Positions 27,623 through 36,655 are shown, counted from the stretch's first letter. The stretch: DNA of 64,000 bases from RYN-230 sp036497945 (GCA_036497945.1 DASXIN010000051.1:1-64000), one strand, 5' to 3'. Made by a program: numbers and translations. The notes: generated by a model from the sequence alone, not told the origin.

Positions 27623-30100
27623 ATGGGGGCCGCAGCCGCGGGCATGACCGCCACCGCTCCTGACCTGCTGGAGGTCCCTGCACCCGGGCGGGTGCTGGGC
27701 CGCCCTGTGCTCCGCAGCGAGGATCGCGCGCTGCTCACCGGAGCGGTCCGGTACCTGGACGATGTCGTGTGCGAGGGGGCGCTGCACGGGGTGTTCGTCC
27801 GGTCCCCGATAGCACACGCGCTCGTCCGGTCAGTCGATGCGGACGAGGCCCGTGCGATGCCTGGTGTCGTCGGTGTGTTCGCCGCCGGGGACCTGGGTGG
27901 GCTGCGGATGCCCCCTGTTGAAGACAGTCCCGAGGTGTTCGCCAGGCCCCTGCTCGCCATCGACCGGGTCCGGTTCGTCGGCGAGCCGGTGGCCGTGGTG
28001 GTGGCGCAGACGCGGGCGCAGGCCGTGGACGCCGCGGACGCCGTCGCCGTCGATTACGAGCCGCTTGCCCCGGTGATCGATCCCGAAAAGGCGCTGGAGC
28101 CTGACGCGCCGATCCTGTTCCCGGCCCACGGCTCCAACCTCGCCATCCGCGTCGACAATGTGGCCGTTGACCCAGACGCGCTCGAGGGTGCCGAGATCAT
28201 CGTGCGGGCACGGTTCGTCAACCAGCGGGTGGCGCCGGTGCCGATGGAGCCCAATGGCGCTCTCGCCATCGCCGGCGCCGACCCCGGTCAACCATCGGTC
28301 ACGCTGTGGGCCTCGGTGCAGGCGCCGCACGACACGCGCCGCGTCGTCGCCCAGGTTCTGGGCCTGGAGTCCGCCCAGGTGCGCGTCCGCACCGCGGCGG
28401 TGGGCGGCGGATTCGGCGGGAAGATCCCGACATACCCCGAACACGTCGTGATCGCGTGGCTCGCACGGCATATGGGCGGCGCGGTTCGCTGGTCGGAGAC
28501 GCGAAACGAAAACATGATCGCGATGACGCACGGCCGCGGTCAGGTGCAGCACGTTGAGCTGGGCGCCACCCTGGACGGGCGGATGCTCGGGCTTCGTGTC
28601 TTCGTGATCCAGGACATCGGGGCGTACGCCAGCGAGGCCGCGACCCTGCCACCGCTCACCGGCCTCATGGCCTCGGGCCCGTACCGGATCCCCCGGATCG
28701 ACTTCCGTGCGGTCTCCGTCGTGACCAGCACCACTCCGGTGGGCGCCTACCGGGGCGCGGGCCGGCCGGAGGCAACGTGGCTGCTTGAGCGGGCCCTGGA
28801 CATGCTGGCGGCCGAGCTCGGGATCGATCCCGCGGAGATCCGACGACGCAATTTCATCCCTCCCGAGGCATTCCCGTACCGCACCCCGACCGGCGCCAAC
28901 TACGACAGCGGGGACCCGGGCCGTGCCCTTGATATCGCGCTTCGTGCGGCCGGATACGCCGAACTGCGCCAGGAACAGGCGGCACGCATCGGCCGGGGCG
29001 AAACGTGGCAGCTCGGCATCGGCATCTGCAGTTACGTGGAGGTCACGGGCTGGGGAAGCGAGTTCGCGTCGGTGGACGCCGACGACCAGGGGACGTTCAC
29101 CGTGCTGACCGGGACCAGCCCGCAGGGACAGGGGCACGAGACCGCATGGGCGCAGATCGTGGCCGACACCCTGGGCGTCTCGTTCGACGCCGTCACGGTC
29201 CGGCATTCGGACACGCTGCTCGTCCCGCGCGGCGAGGGGACAATGGGGTCGCGGTCCCTCCAGGTGGGCGGCTCGGCCGTGCTCCGGGCCTCGGTGGCCC
29301 TGCTGGACAAGGCCCGGCGTCTTGCGGCCCACCTGCTGGAGACGAGCGAGAGCGACATGCGCCGCCTGGACGGCCGGATCGGCGTCGGCGGTGCCCCGGA
29401 GTTGTCGCTTTCCTGGGGCGAGCTGGCGGCGGCCGCCGCAGACCCCTCGTCTCTCCCGCCCGGTATGGAGCCGGGGCTGCGGGCGCAAAACGACTTCGAG
29501 ATGGAGGATTCGACCTATCCGTTCGGTGCCCACATCGCGGTCGTGGAGGTCGACACCGAGACGGGGAAGGTGAAGCTGGTCCGTCATGTCGCGGTGGACG
29601 ATTGCGGGCGCCGCATCAACCCGATGCTCGTCGACGGACAGATCCACGGGGGGATTGCGCAGGGCGCCGCCCAGGCGCTGTTCGAATCATTCGTCTACGA
29701 CGAGGTGGGCAATCCGTTGACGTCCAGCCTCGCCACATACGCGATGCCGAGCGCGGCGGAGTTCCCCTCATTCGTCACCGTCCCGCTGGTGACCCCCACT
29801 GCCCGGAACCCATTGGGGGCAAAGGGCGTCGGCGAGGGGGGGACTATCGGGGCAGGACCCGCGGTCCAGAACGCGGTGATCGATGCGCTCTCTCACCTTG
29901 GTATCCGGCACATCGACATGCCGATGAGCCCGGACCGGATCTGGCAGGCCATCAGGGATGCGCTGCGCGGTGTGCCCGGCGATAGCGAGAAAGGAGACGC
30001 GCATGGAGCGGCCGGACCTGAATGGTTTGATCGCGGCAATCGTCACGCCCATGCGGAGCGATACGTCGATCGACAAGGAGTCCCTCCGAAGATACGTTGA
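27623..30100 (+). CDS. Orphan CoxL-like molybdenum hydroxylase large subunit (form II)
   Basis: An 825-residue member of the xanthine dehydrogenase/CO dehydrogenase large-subunit family, which oxidises aldehydes, purines or CO at a Mo-pterin-Cu/S centre. It has GGGFGGK, the form II signature AYRGAGRPE (about residue 374) rather than the CO-dehydrogenase AYXCSFR, QGQGHETAWAQIV and the catalytic-Glu motif GVGEGG (about 736). No FAD or 2Fe-2S subunit lies in the window. It starts right after the GH4 stop. Its last 33 residues (after about GVPGDSEKGDA) are read out of frame through the next gene for 98 nt, so the native C-terminus may have been lost. Confidence 0.85.
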   Translation: MGAAAAGMTATAPDLLEVPAPGRVLGRPVLRSEDRALLTGAVRYLDDVVCEGALHGVFVRSPIAHALVRSVDADEARAMPGVVGVFAAGDLGGLRMPPVEDSPEVFARPLLAIDRVRFVGEPVAVVVAQTRAQAVDAADAVAVDYEPLAPVIDPEKALEPDAPILFPAHGSNLAIRVDNVAVDPDALEGAEIIVRARFVNQRVAPVPMEPNGALAIAGADPGQPSVTLWASVQAPHDTRRVVAQVLGLESAQVRVRTAAVGGGFGGKIPTYPEHVVIAWLARHMGGAVRWSETRNENMIAMTHGRGQVQHVELGATLDGRMLGLRVFVIQDIGAYASEAATLPPLTGLMASGPYRIPRIDFRAVSVVTSTTPVGAYRGAGRPEATWLLERALDMLAAELGIDPAEIRRRNFIPPEAFPYRTPTGANYDSGDPGRALDIALRAAGYAELRQEQAARIGRGETWQLGIGICSYVEVTGWGSEFASVDADDQGTFTVLTGTSPQGQGHETAWAQIVADTLGVSFDAVTVRHSDTLLVPRGEGTMGSRSLQVGGSAVLRASVALLDKARRLAAHLLETSESDMRRLDGRIGVGGAPELSLSWGELAAAAADPSSLPPGMEPGLRAQNDFEMEDSTYPFGAHIAVVEVDTETGKVKLVRHVAVDDCGRRINPMLVDGQIHGGIAQGAAQALFESFVYDEVGNPLTSSLATYAMPSAAEFPSFVTVPLVTPTARNPLGAKGVGEGGTIGAGPAVQNAVIDALSHLGIRHIDMPMSPDRIWQAIRDALRGVPGDSEKGDAHGAAGPEWFDRGNRHAHAERYVDRQGVPPKIR

Positions 30101-30923
30101 CTGGCTGGCCGGCCAGGGCGTTCGCGGGCTGGCCGTGAACGTGGACACGGGCGAGGGGCCACACCTGTTTCCGGAAGAACGTCTGCGGGTGCTGGAGATC
30201 GTGGTTGAAGCGGTCGGCGGCCGGGCTCTCGTGGTCGCCGGACTCGCGGCTTCGTTTACCGAGCAGGCCCGTCGGCTGGCCGCCGACACCGCCCGGGCCG
30301 GAGCAGACGCCCTGCTCGTCTTCCCCATTTCCGCGTACCAGGGCGAACCGCTGGACCCCGAGATTCCCGCCTCGTACCACCGTGCGGTGGCCGAGGCCTC
30401 CGGTCTTCCCCTCATCGCCTTCCAGCTCCAGCCCGCACTGGGCGGGGTGAACTTCTCGGCTGAGACCATCGAGCGCACCATGAGCATCGATGGCGTGGTG
30501 GCCATCAAGGAGGCGTCCTTTGACGCGAAGCGGTTCGTGGAGACCGCGCGGCTGGTGAAGTCCCTGCCCTCCCGCCCCACCGTCCTGAACGGCAACGACA
30601 ACTTCTTGCTTGAGGCGTATCTCCTCGGGGCCGAGGGCGCGCTGCTCGGCTTCGGCACGCTCGCCGCGCGCGAGCAGGTCCAGATGCACCGGGCCGCGCG
30701 CGACCAGGATCTCCCCCGTGCGTTCGAGCTCCGCGACATGCTCCAGCCGCTGTGCGACGCGATCTTCGCCCGGCCCGTCCGCGACTATCGCGCTCGCATC
30801 AAGCACGCGCTCATGCGCCTGGGAGTCATCGACGAAGCGTACGTTCGCCCGCCACTGCGCCCACTGTCCAAAGACGCCCGCGACCTCGTGGACGGCGCGC
30901 TCAAGGAAGCGGGACTCCTCTAG
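30003..30923 (+). CDS. DapA/NAL family lyase (aldolase or dehydratase)
   Basis: A 306-residue TIM-barrel protein of the dihydrodipicolinate synthase family, which includes 2-keto-3-deoxy-sugar-acid aldolases and dehydratases. The Schiff-base Lys is K169 in VVAIKEASFD; DTGEGPHLFPEER replaces the usual GTTGE loop. The position of the catalytic Tyr (YNVP in DapA) is Phe140 (LIAFQLQP), so lysine biosynthesis is unlikely. Given neighbours, a role on oxidised hexose derivatives is a guess. AAAGGAG precedes ATG 30003, which lies inside the 3' end of the CoxL-like frame. Confidence 0.82.
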   Translation: MERPDLNGLIAAIVTPMRSDTSIDKESLRRYVDWLAGQGVRGLAVNVDTGEGPHLFPEERLRVLEIVVEAVGGRALVVAGLAASFTEQARRLAADTARAGADALLVFPISAYQGEPLDPEIPASYHRAVAEASGLPLIAFQLQPALGGVNFSAETIERTMSIDGVVAIKEASFDAKRFVETARLVKSLPSRPTVLNGNDNFLLEAYLLGAEGALLGFGTLAAREQVQMHRAARDQDLPRAFELRDMLQPLCDAIFARPVRDYRARIKHALMRLGVIDEAYVRPPLRPLSKDARDLVDGALKEAGLL

Positions 30924-31912
30924 TGGGCCTGCGGGGAGTGGGCGTGTTCCTGCCGACGTTCGCGGGGGACCACGGGCGCACCGGGGCTGAGCTCGCGGCG
31001 TTTGCGCGGCGCGCCGAGGACCTGGGGTTTGACTCCGTGTGGGCGACCGATCACCTGCTGCACCAGAGCAGGTTCTACGCGGTCCCGTGGCTCGATCCGA
31101 TCGTCTCGCTCACCTACGTGGCCGCAACGACGTCGCGACTGCGCCTGGGCACCTCGGTTCTTGTGCTGCCGACCCGCCAGCCGGTCGTCCTCGCGAAAGA
31201 GGTAGCCACACTCCAGGCCCTCACCGATGAGCGCTATATCCTCGGCGCGGGAACAGGCTGGGATGATCGGGAGTTCCAAGCCGTCGGCCAGCAACGAGCG
31301 GAGCGGGGCGGGCGGACCGACGAATCGATCGCGATCATACGCCGGCTGCTCGCGGGCGAGTCCGTGACATACGAGGGCCGGTTCTACCAGCTGCAGGACG
31401 TGGCGGTTGGCCCAGCCATGCGCTCGCCGCTGTGCCTGTGGAGCGCTGGCGGCCGGCAGCTCCCGCACGCAGCTTCCCCGGAGCGGCCCGTCCTGGCTCC
31501 GGCGGTTCTCCGGCGGATCGTCGCCTCCGACGGGTGGATCGCGCGGCCCACGTCCCTTCCGTCGCAGATCAAGGAAGACCTCGCCGAGATCCGCCCCGCG
31601 CTCGAGGCGGCGGGCCGCGATCTGGACACGTTCACGGTCGCGCATGAGAACTTCCTCCATCTCGTTCCCACCGAGGACCGTGAGAAGGCCCGCGCCGACC
31701 AGCGGCGCGCCTACGCGACGATCATGGGAGGCGGCAGGCCCTTCGAGTATTTCGAGCAGGTGTACCTGACGGGCACGCCCACCGAGATCGTGGAGAAACT
31801 CCGGGTGAGGATAGCCATCGGCGTCGAGTACCTGATCCTGCACACCCTGGAGCCGTCGACCGCGCAGCTGGACCTGTGGGCGGAGCACGTCCTGCCCCAC
31901 CTGGCGGCCTGA
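30923..31912 (+). CDS. LLM-class flavin/F420-dependent oxidoreductase
   Basis: A 329-residue luciferase-like monooxygenase-fold enzyme: GVFLPTFAGDHGRTGAELAAFARRAEDLGFDSVWATDHLL, LRLGTSVLVLPTRQPVVLAKEVATLQAL and GAGTGWDDREFQAVG. The class uses FMN or F420; the early motifs resemble F420-linked members, which are common in actinobacteria and include sugar-phosphate dehydrogenases. The substrate is unknown. TAGTG junction with the lyase gene and TGATG with the next gene make it part of a tightly coupled operon. Confidence 0.8.
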   Translation: MGLRGVGVFLPTFAGDHGRTGAELAAFARRAEDLGFDSVWATDHLLHQSRFYAVPWLDPIVSLTYVAATTSRLRLGTSVLVLPTRQPVVLAKEVATLQALTDERYILGAGTGWDDREFQAVGQQRAERGGRTDESIAIIRRLLAGESVTYEGRFYQLQDVAVGPAMRSPLCLWSAGGRQLPHAASPERPVLAPAVLRRIVASDGWIARPTSLPSQIKEDLAEIRPALEAAGRDLDTFTVAHENFLHLVPTEDREKARADQRRAYATIMGGGRPFEYFEQVYLTGTPTEIVEKLRVRIAIGVEYLILHTLEPSTAQLDLWAEHVLPHLAA

Positions 31913-33210
31913 TGACGAAGATCGTGCTCAACGGGGCCGGCAGCGTCGAGTTCACGAAAGAGCTGCTGGCCGACATCCTCGGCTTCGACGAGCTCGCCGG
32001 GTCCACGATCGCGCTGTTTGACGTGGACGGCGAGCGCCTCGAAACCGCGGCGGCCATCGCGCGTTGGACTGCGGGGGCACTGGGGGCGCCCGCCACGATC
32101 GAGCCGCATCTCGACCGCCGGGCGGCGCTCGAAGGAGCGGATCACGTGATCAGCATGATCCGGGTCGGCGGGCACGACGGGCTGAGGCTCGACTTCGAGA
32201 TCCCCGGGCGGCACGGCGCACGGCAGGCGATGGCGGACACCATGGGCATCGGGAGCATCTTCCGGGCCCTGTGCACGATCCCGGCGCTGCTCGACCTGGC
32301 GCGCGACCTGCATGAGGTCGCGCCCGGCGCCTGGCTCTACAACTACACGAACCCGATGGCGGCGCTGGTGTGGGCGATCTACTCAGGGACCGCCCACCAG
32401 CGTGTCGTCGGCGTCTGCATGTCGCCGGAGAACACCGCCCAGCAGCTCGCGGAGCTGCTCAATGTCCCCTTCGCCGAGATCGCGTACCTGGCCGGCGGGA
32501 TCAACCACCAGTCGTGGATCCTGCGCCTGGAGCACGACGGACAGGACCTCTATCCACGGCTCCGGCAGATCGTGCAAGACGACCCCGACGGGCTCGGACG
32601 GCGTGTCCGGGTGGAGATGCTCAAACGGTTTGGCTACTTCCCGACCGAGTCGAGCGAGCACAATGCGGACCTCGTGCCCTGGTTCCTTCCCCATGAGGAC
32701 CAGATCCGCCGCTTCCGGATCCCCGTCAACGAGTACCTGCATCGCAGTGAGCGGAACCTCGGCTCCTACGCGGAGACCCGGCGCAAGCTCGAGGCGGGCG
32801 AGCCGCTCGGGCTCGAGCGCGGTCCCGAGTACGCGCCGCAGATCATCCACTCCATCGAGACGGGGACGCCCCGGATGGTCTACGGCAACGTCCGCAACGG
32901 CGGCTCGATCGACAACCTGCCGGATGACTGCTGCACTGAAGTGCCGTGCCTGGTGGACCGGGCGGGGGTCCAGCCCACTCGCGTGGGGAGCCTGCCGCCG
33001 CAGCTCGCCGCGCTCAACCGCCTGTATCTGAACGTCTGTGAGCTGACCGTGCGGGCCGCGCTCGAGGAGCGCCGCGACCTGGTATACCAGGCGGCGCTCC
33101 TCGACCCCAGCACGGCCGCCACGCTGTCCATCGACGAGATCGTTCACGTGTGCGACGAGCTAATCGGCGCGCACGGCGACCTGATCCCGGCCGGGATCCG
33201 CGGCGGCTGA
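31912..33210 (+). CDS. GH4 family glycosidase, second paralogue with atypical CMSP motif
   Basis: A 432-residue GH4 enzyme: TKIVLNGAGSVEFTKELLADIL, NPMAALVWAIY, GGINHQSWIL and GYFPTESSEHNADLVPWF. Where the first paralogue has the alpha-galactosidase CHSV motif this one has CMSP (GVCMSPENT), which is none of the GH4 subgroup motifs I know (CHEV, CHSV, CHGx, CDMP). The metal ligands Cys and Asn-His are kept, so it should be active but with a different sugar. Last gene of the plus-strand run; a small GGCGGC/GCCGCC hairpin spans the stop. Confidence 0.87.
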   Translation: MTKIVLNGAGSVEFTKELLADILGFDELAGSTIALFDVDGERLETAAAIARWTAGALGAPATIEPHLDRRAALEGADHVISMIRVGGHDGLRLDFEIPGRHGARQAMADTMGIGSIFRALCTIPALLDLARDLHEVAPGAWLYNYTNPMAALVWAIYSGTAHQRVVGVCMSPENTAQQLAELLNVPFAEIAYLAGGINHQSWILRLEHDGQDLYPRLRQIVQDDPDGLGRRVRVEMLKRFGYFPTESSEHNADLVPWFLPHEDQIRRFRIPVNEYLHRSERNLGSYAETRRKLEAGEPLGLERGPEYAPQIIHSIETGTPRMVYGNVRNGGSIDNLPDDCCTEVPCLVDRAGVQPTRVGSLPPQLAALNRLYLNVCELTVRAALEERRDLVYQAALLDPSTAATLSIDEIVHVCDELIGAHGDLIPAGIRGG

Positions 33211-33248
33211 GCCGCCTGGTCACCCGGCCGGGGCGAGCCACCCGACCG

Positions 33249-34571
33249 CTACCCGCCGGCCGCGCCCGGCACGTTCAGGATCGTGTTAGCCTGCTGCGCC
33301 GCCGCATTAAGCGCGGCCGCCGGAGCGGCCCGGCCGAGCAGCACCGACGCGATGCTATTGCCGAGGGCGTCGACGACCCGCGGCCACTGCGGCAGCGTGG
33401 GCATCGCCTCCTTGGCGTTGACGAGATTCGCGGCCATCGGCCCAATGCCCGGCCACTTCTTCAGGTACTCCTTATAGCCCGGCAGCTTGAGGATGGACGG
33501 CCGGATCGGGAGCGAGCCGGATCCGATCGACCACGTCAGCTCCTGCTGCGGCGCGGTCAGCCATTCCAGGAACGTGATGGAGGCGGCCACCCGCGCGGAG
33601 CCGTTGTTGAAGATGACCCAGTTGTCGGGGCCGGACACGGTCTGGTGGCTGGTGGTCACGGCCGGCAGCGGCACATCCGCCCAATCGACCTTCGCCTGGT
33701 TGAGCACCGGGACCTCCCACGGGCCGCTGACGAACATCGCCAGATGCCCGCTCGTGAACAGCGGTTCGGCCTTCGCTGCCGTCGGGTCCAGGTACACGGA
33801 ATGGTCGACGGTCGCCATCTGCTGCCAGAGCGTCAGGTTCGCTACCCCTGCCGGTGAGTTGAACAGCGCCTTCTTGTGGTCGGGCGAGAGGATCTGTCCG
33901 CCGCGCTGCCAGAGCCCCGGGAAGAACCGCCAGGACGTGTCGAGCAGATCCCCGCCGGTGGGGTAGTTCACGCCGTAGATGTGCTGGGCCGGATTGGTCA
34001 GCTTCTTCGCGACGGCGCGGAACTGGTCCCAGGTCCAGTTGGGGGACGGGGCGGGGACGCCGGCCGCGGCGAACAGCTTCTTGTTGTAGATCACCGACAG
34101 GTTGTCGATGAGGGCGGGGAACCCGATGACCTTGCCTCCGGGCGCCACGATCTGCTGCGACGCCGGGTAAAAGTCGTTCCAGTTGTATCCCGGCGAGTGG
34201 ATTATTTTCGCCAGGTTCACGGTCTTACCGCTCTGGGCGATGTTGGCGGCGTAGGACCCGTAGATGTACGCGACGTCGGGAGCGGTCCCGGCCGCGAGCG
34301 CCGTCGTGACCTTCGGCAGGAGATCCCCGGTGGAAGTCCCCCCGGAGCTCGCCTGCACCACGATGTGCGGATGCGAGGCGTTGAAGGAATTGACGAGCTG
34401 CTGCATCACCTTGTCTGTGGGCGGGGTCTGTGCATGCCAGAACTGGAGCGTGACCTTTCCCGATGAGCTGGGCCCCGAGCAGCTGGTCCCCGAGGGGCTC
34501 GAGCTCGATCCCGAGCATGCGGCCAGCACCAGGGTCAAGGCCGCGATCCCCGCCAGCACTATTCGCTTCAT
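33249..34571 (-). CDS. Sugar ABC transporter substrate-binding lipoprotein
   Basis: A 440-residue family 1 extracellular solute-binding protein. Signal peptide with lipobox LVLAAC (C19), then a Ser-rich linker and VTLQFWHAQTPPTDKVMQQLVNSFNASHPHIVVQ; the TAPDVAYIYGSYAANIA, LIDNLSVIYNKKLFAAAG and LAMFVSGPWEVPVL segments are typical of CUT1 oligosaccharide binders. Last gene of the minus-strand trio, 39 bp after permease 2 and convergent with GH4. It would be tethered outside and pass oligosaccharides to the permeases. Confidence 0.93.
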   Translation of the reverse strand: MKRIVLAGIAALTLVLAACSGSSSSPSGTSCSGPSSSGKVTLQFWHAQTPPTDKVMQQLVNSFNASHPHIVVQASSGGTSTGDLLPKVTTALAAGTAPDVAYIYGSYAANIAQSGKTVNLAKIIHSPGYNWNDFYPASQQIVAPGGKVIGFPALIDNLSVIYNKKLFAAAGVPAPSPNWTWDQFRAVAKKLTNPAQHIYGVNYPTGGDLLDTSWRFFPGLWQRGGQILSPDHKKALFNSPAGVANLTLWQQMATVDHSVYLDPTAAKAEPLFTSGHLAMFVSGPWEVPVLNQAKVDWADVPLPAVTTSHQTVSGPDNWVIFNNGSARVAASITFLEWLTAPQQELTWSIGSGSLPIRPSILKLPGYKEYLKKWPGIGPMAANLVNAKEAMPTLPQWPRVVDALGNSIASVLLGRAAPAAALNAAAQQANTILNVPGAAGG

Positions 34572-34610
34572 ATTGGCCTCCTTGTATCGTCAGCCCTGGC
34601 CGCCGCCGGG

Positions 34611-35525
34611 TCATCCCTTGACGGCTCCGGTGATCGCCTGCACAAACCGGCGCTGGCCGAAAACGAACACGAGCAGCACTGGCAGCGTGGTCAAGACCGT
34701 GCTGGCCATAATTTGCGACCAGTGGGTTATGTGTTCACCCTGGAAGGTGGTGAGGCCCACCTGCACGGTGAACCTACGGCTCGACGTGATCGCGATCAGC
34801 GGCCAGAACAGGTCGTTCCACGCGTAGATGAACGTGATGATGCCGAGGGCGGCCAGGGCCGGCCTCGCGAGCGGCAGCACGATCTTCCAGAAGACCTGCA
34901 GGCGGCTGCAGCCGTCGATGCGCCCGGCCTCCTCGAGCTCTCTCGGGAACGACTGGAAGAACGAGTACATGAGGTAGATGCCCAGCGCGGATGTCAGCTG
35001 GGGCACGATGAGCGCCCCGAGCGTGTTGATGAGCCCGATGTCGTGGAAGATCACGAAAGTGGGGATCACCGTCAGCTGGAACGGAATGAGGGCCGTCGCG
35101 AGCAGCAGGATCAGCATCACGCTGGACCCCCGGAACTGGATGCGCGCGAACGCGTAGCCGGCCAGGCTGCACAGGACCAGCTGGGCGAGGACCGCGGCGC
35201 CGGAGACGATCAGGCTGTTCAGGAACCAGTAGGGGAAGTCCGAGCTGGCCAGGACGGTCGAGTACCCCCCGGTGTACAGGTGATGAGGCCATATCGACGG
35301 AGGGAGGTGGTTGATCTCGGTGTCGGTCATGAACGACGTGAGGACCATCCAGACGAACGGCAGGACCATGATGATCGAAAGGGGCAGCAGGACCAGATGC
35401 CAGCGCTGCGGCAGGTGGCGTCGCCAGCCGATCCGGCGCATCCGCCGCTCGGCCTCTTCGATCCGGGCGCGATGCAGCGCCATGTCGACCTCGGGCACGC
35501 CCTGCAGCGTCTGCTCGCCGGTCAC
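34611..35525 (-). CDS. Sugar ABC permease, MalG type
   Basis: A 304-residue inner-membrane permease with six helices. The cytoplasmic EAA loop reads ELEEAGRIDGCSRLQVFWKIVLPLARPALAALG and the C-terminus VFGQRRFVQAITGAVKG is the conserved MalG-like end. It overlaps permease 1 by 4 nt. The remnant at 22880-23284 preserves the same C-terminal sequence. Confidence 0.93.
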   Translation of the reverse strand: MTGEQTLQGVPEVDMALHRARIEEAERRMRRIGWRRHLPQRWHLVLLPLSIIMVLPFVWMVLTSFMTDTEINHLPPSIWPHHLYTGGYSTVLASSDFPYWFLNSLIVSGAAVLAQLVLCSLAGYAFARIQFRGSSVMLILLLATALIPFQLTVIPTFVIFHDIGLINTLGALIVPQLTSALGIYLMYSFFQSFPRELEEAGRIDGCSRLQVFWKIVLPLARPALAALGIITFIYAWNDLFWPLIAITSSRRFTVQVGLTTFQGEHITHWSQIMASTVLTTLPVLLVFVFGQRRFVQAITGAVKG

Positions 35526-36442
35526 AGCGTGACCCTCCGCCTGCGGCCGTAGGCGAGCGCCGCCACGGTCACGATCAGGCTGGTGAAGAACAGGACGTAG
35601 GCGACGGCCGCGCCGTAGCCGGCCGTGAAGAAGTTGAACGCCAGCTCCCAGATGTAGTAGACGAGCGTCAGCGTCGAGTTGAGGGGCCCTCCCCTCGTCG
35701 TCGTGTAGACGAGGTCAAAGAACTGGAACACGTCGATGAGCCCCCACACCAGCAGGAAGATCGTCACCGGCCGGACGGTCGGCACGGTGACGTGCCAGAA
35801 CTTGGCCCATTTGCCCGCGCCATCGATCGACGCTGCCTCGAGGACCTCCTGGGGGATGTCCTGGAGCGCGGCGAGGTAGATCACGATGTTGAAGCCGAAC
35901 TGGGTCCAGAAGTAGACGATCGCCAGCACGACCAGGGCCTGGGAGGGGTCCTGGAGAAAGCCCTGGCGCGGCAGCCCCACCGCCTGCAATCCGGCATTTA
36001 TGATCCCGAAGTCGGGATCGAAGATGAACCCGAACAGCAGGCCCTCGGCCGCCGCCGACGCGACGAACGGCACGAGGAAGCAGGTGCGGTAGAAGCCGAT
36101 GAGCTTGATCTTCCGGTTCAGCAGGATCGCCACGCCCAGCCCGGCAACGAGGCCGACCGGCAGGTACATCAGGGCGAGGAGAAGCGTGTTCGTGAACGCC
36201 TGGCGGAGCAGCGGATCCTTGGCCAGGGCGGCATAGTTCGCGAATCCGATGAAGTGGCCGGCCGACAAGAGATTCGAGTCCGTCAGCGACAGGTAGCCCG
36301 CCCAGATCATCGGGATGAAGGACAGGCCGAGCACGATGAATACGGACGGGCCCGCGAACGCCCACCCGGCGATGTTGCCCGAGCGGCGGATACGGCGGTT
36401 GGCATCCCGGGCAATGGTGGCTTCGTCGATGGTCGTGGCCAT
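35522..36442 (-). CDS. Sugar ABC permease, MalF type
   Basis: A 306-residue permease with six helices and the EAA loop EVLEAASIDGAGKWAKFWHVTVPTVRPVTIF. First gene of the transporter operon; its upstream region from about 36532 is the second copy of the 124-bp regulatory repeat, whose TAATAT on the minus strand could be the -10. The matching ATPase is encoded 11 kb away at 24309, so the importer is split over two operons facing each other. Confidence 0.92.
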   Translation of the reverse strand: MATTIDEATIARDANRRIRRSGNIAGWAFAGPSVFIVLGLSFIPMIWAGYLSLTDSNLLSAGHFIGFANYAALAKDPLLRQAFTNTLLLALMYLPVGLVAGLGVAILLNRKIKLIGFYRTCFLVPFVASAAAEGLLFGFIFDPDFGIINAGLQAVGLPRQGFLQDPSQALVVLAIVYFWTQFGFNIVIYLAALQDIPQEVLEAASIDGAGKWAKFWHVTVPTVRPVTIFLLVWGLIDVFQFFDLVYTTTRGGPLNSTLTLVYYIWELAFNFFTAGYGAAVAYVLFFTSLIVTVAALAYGRRRRVTL

Positions 36443-36531
36443 CAGCCCTCCACCGGCTCATATGGATCTGCGAGCGCGGCGCGAACGGGGCTGGGACACC
36501 ACCGTGGTCCGGGAGCCCTCGTCGTCGCTTC

Positions 36532-36655
36532 TGCTTTCGTTCTCGCTCGGATGTGCGGATATTAGAACACACTCGTGCGCTCTGCAAGGCCGCTTCTGGT
36601 CGTTCGTATTGCTGTCCGAGCGATCAGGATGGCAGATTCGCCTGGATGCACGCCA
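36532..36655. repeat. 124-bp duplicated regulatory region, copy 2
   Basis: Direct-orientation copy of 23285-23408 (about 88 percent identity by eye, first 60 bases nearly identical). The dyad is degraded here (CGCTC-GGAT-GTGCG). On its left it would drive the intact permease operon; on its right it runs straight into the start codon of a gutted SIS gene at 36646, exactly as copy 1 runs into an intact one. Confidence 0.8.

Noticed and set aside
27623..30100. Aerobic CO dehydrogenase
   Set aside because: Signature is AYRGAGR (form II), not the AYXCSFR of true CO dehydrogenases, and coxS and coxM are absent.
30003..30923. Dihydrodipicolinate synthase for lysine biosynthesis
   Set aside because: Missing catalytic Tyr and altered GTTGE loop; located in a sugar operon.
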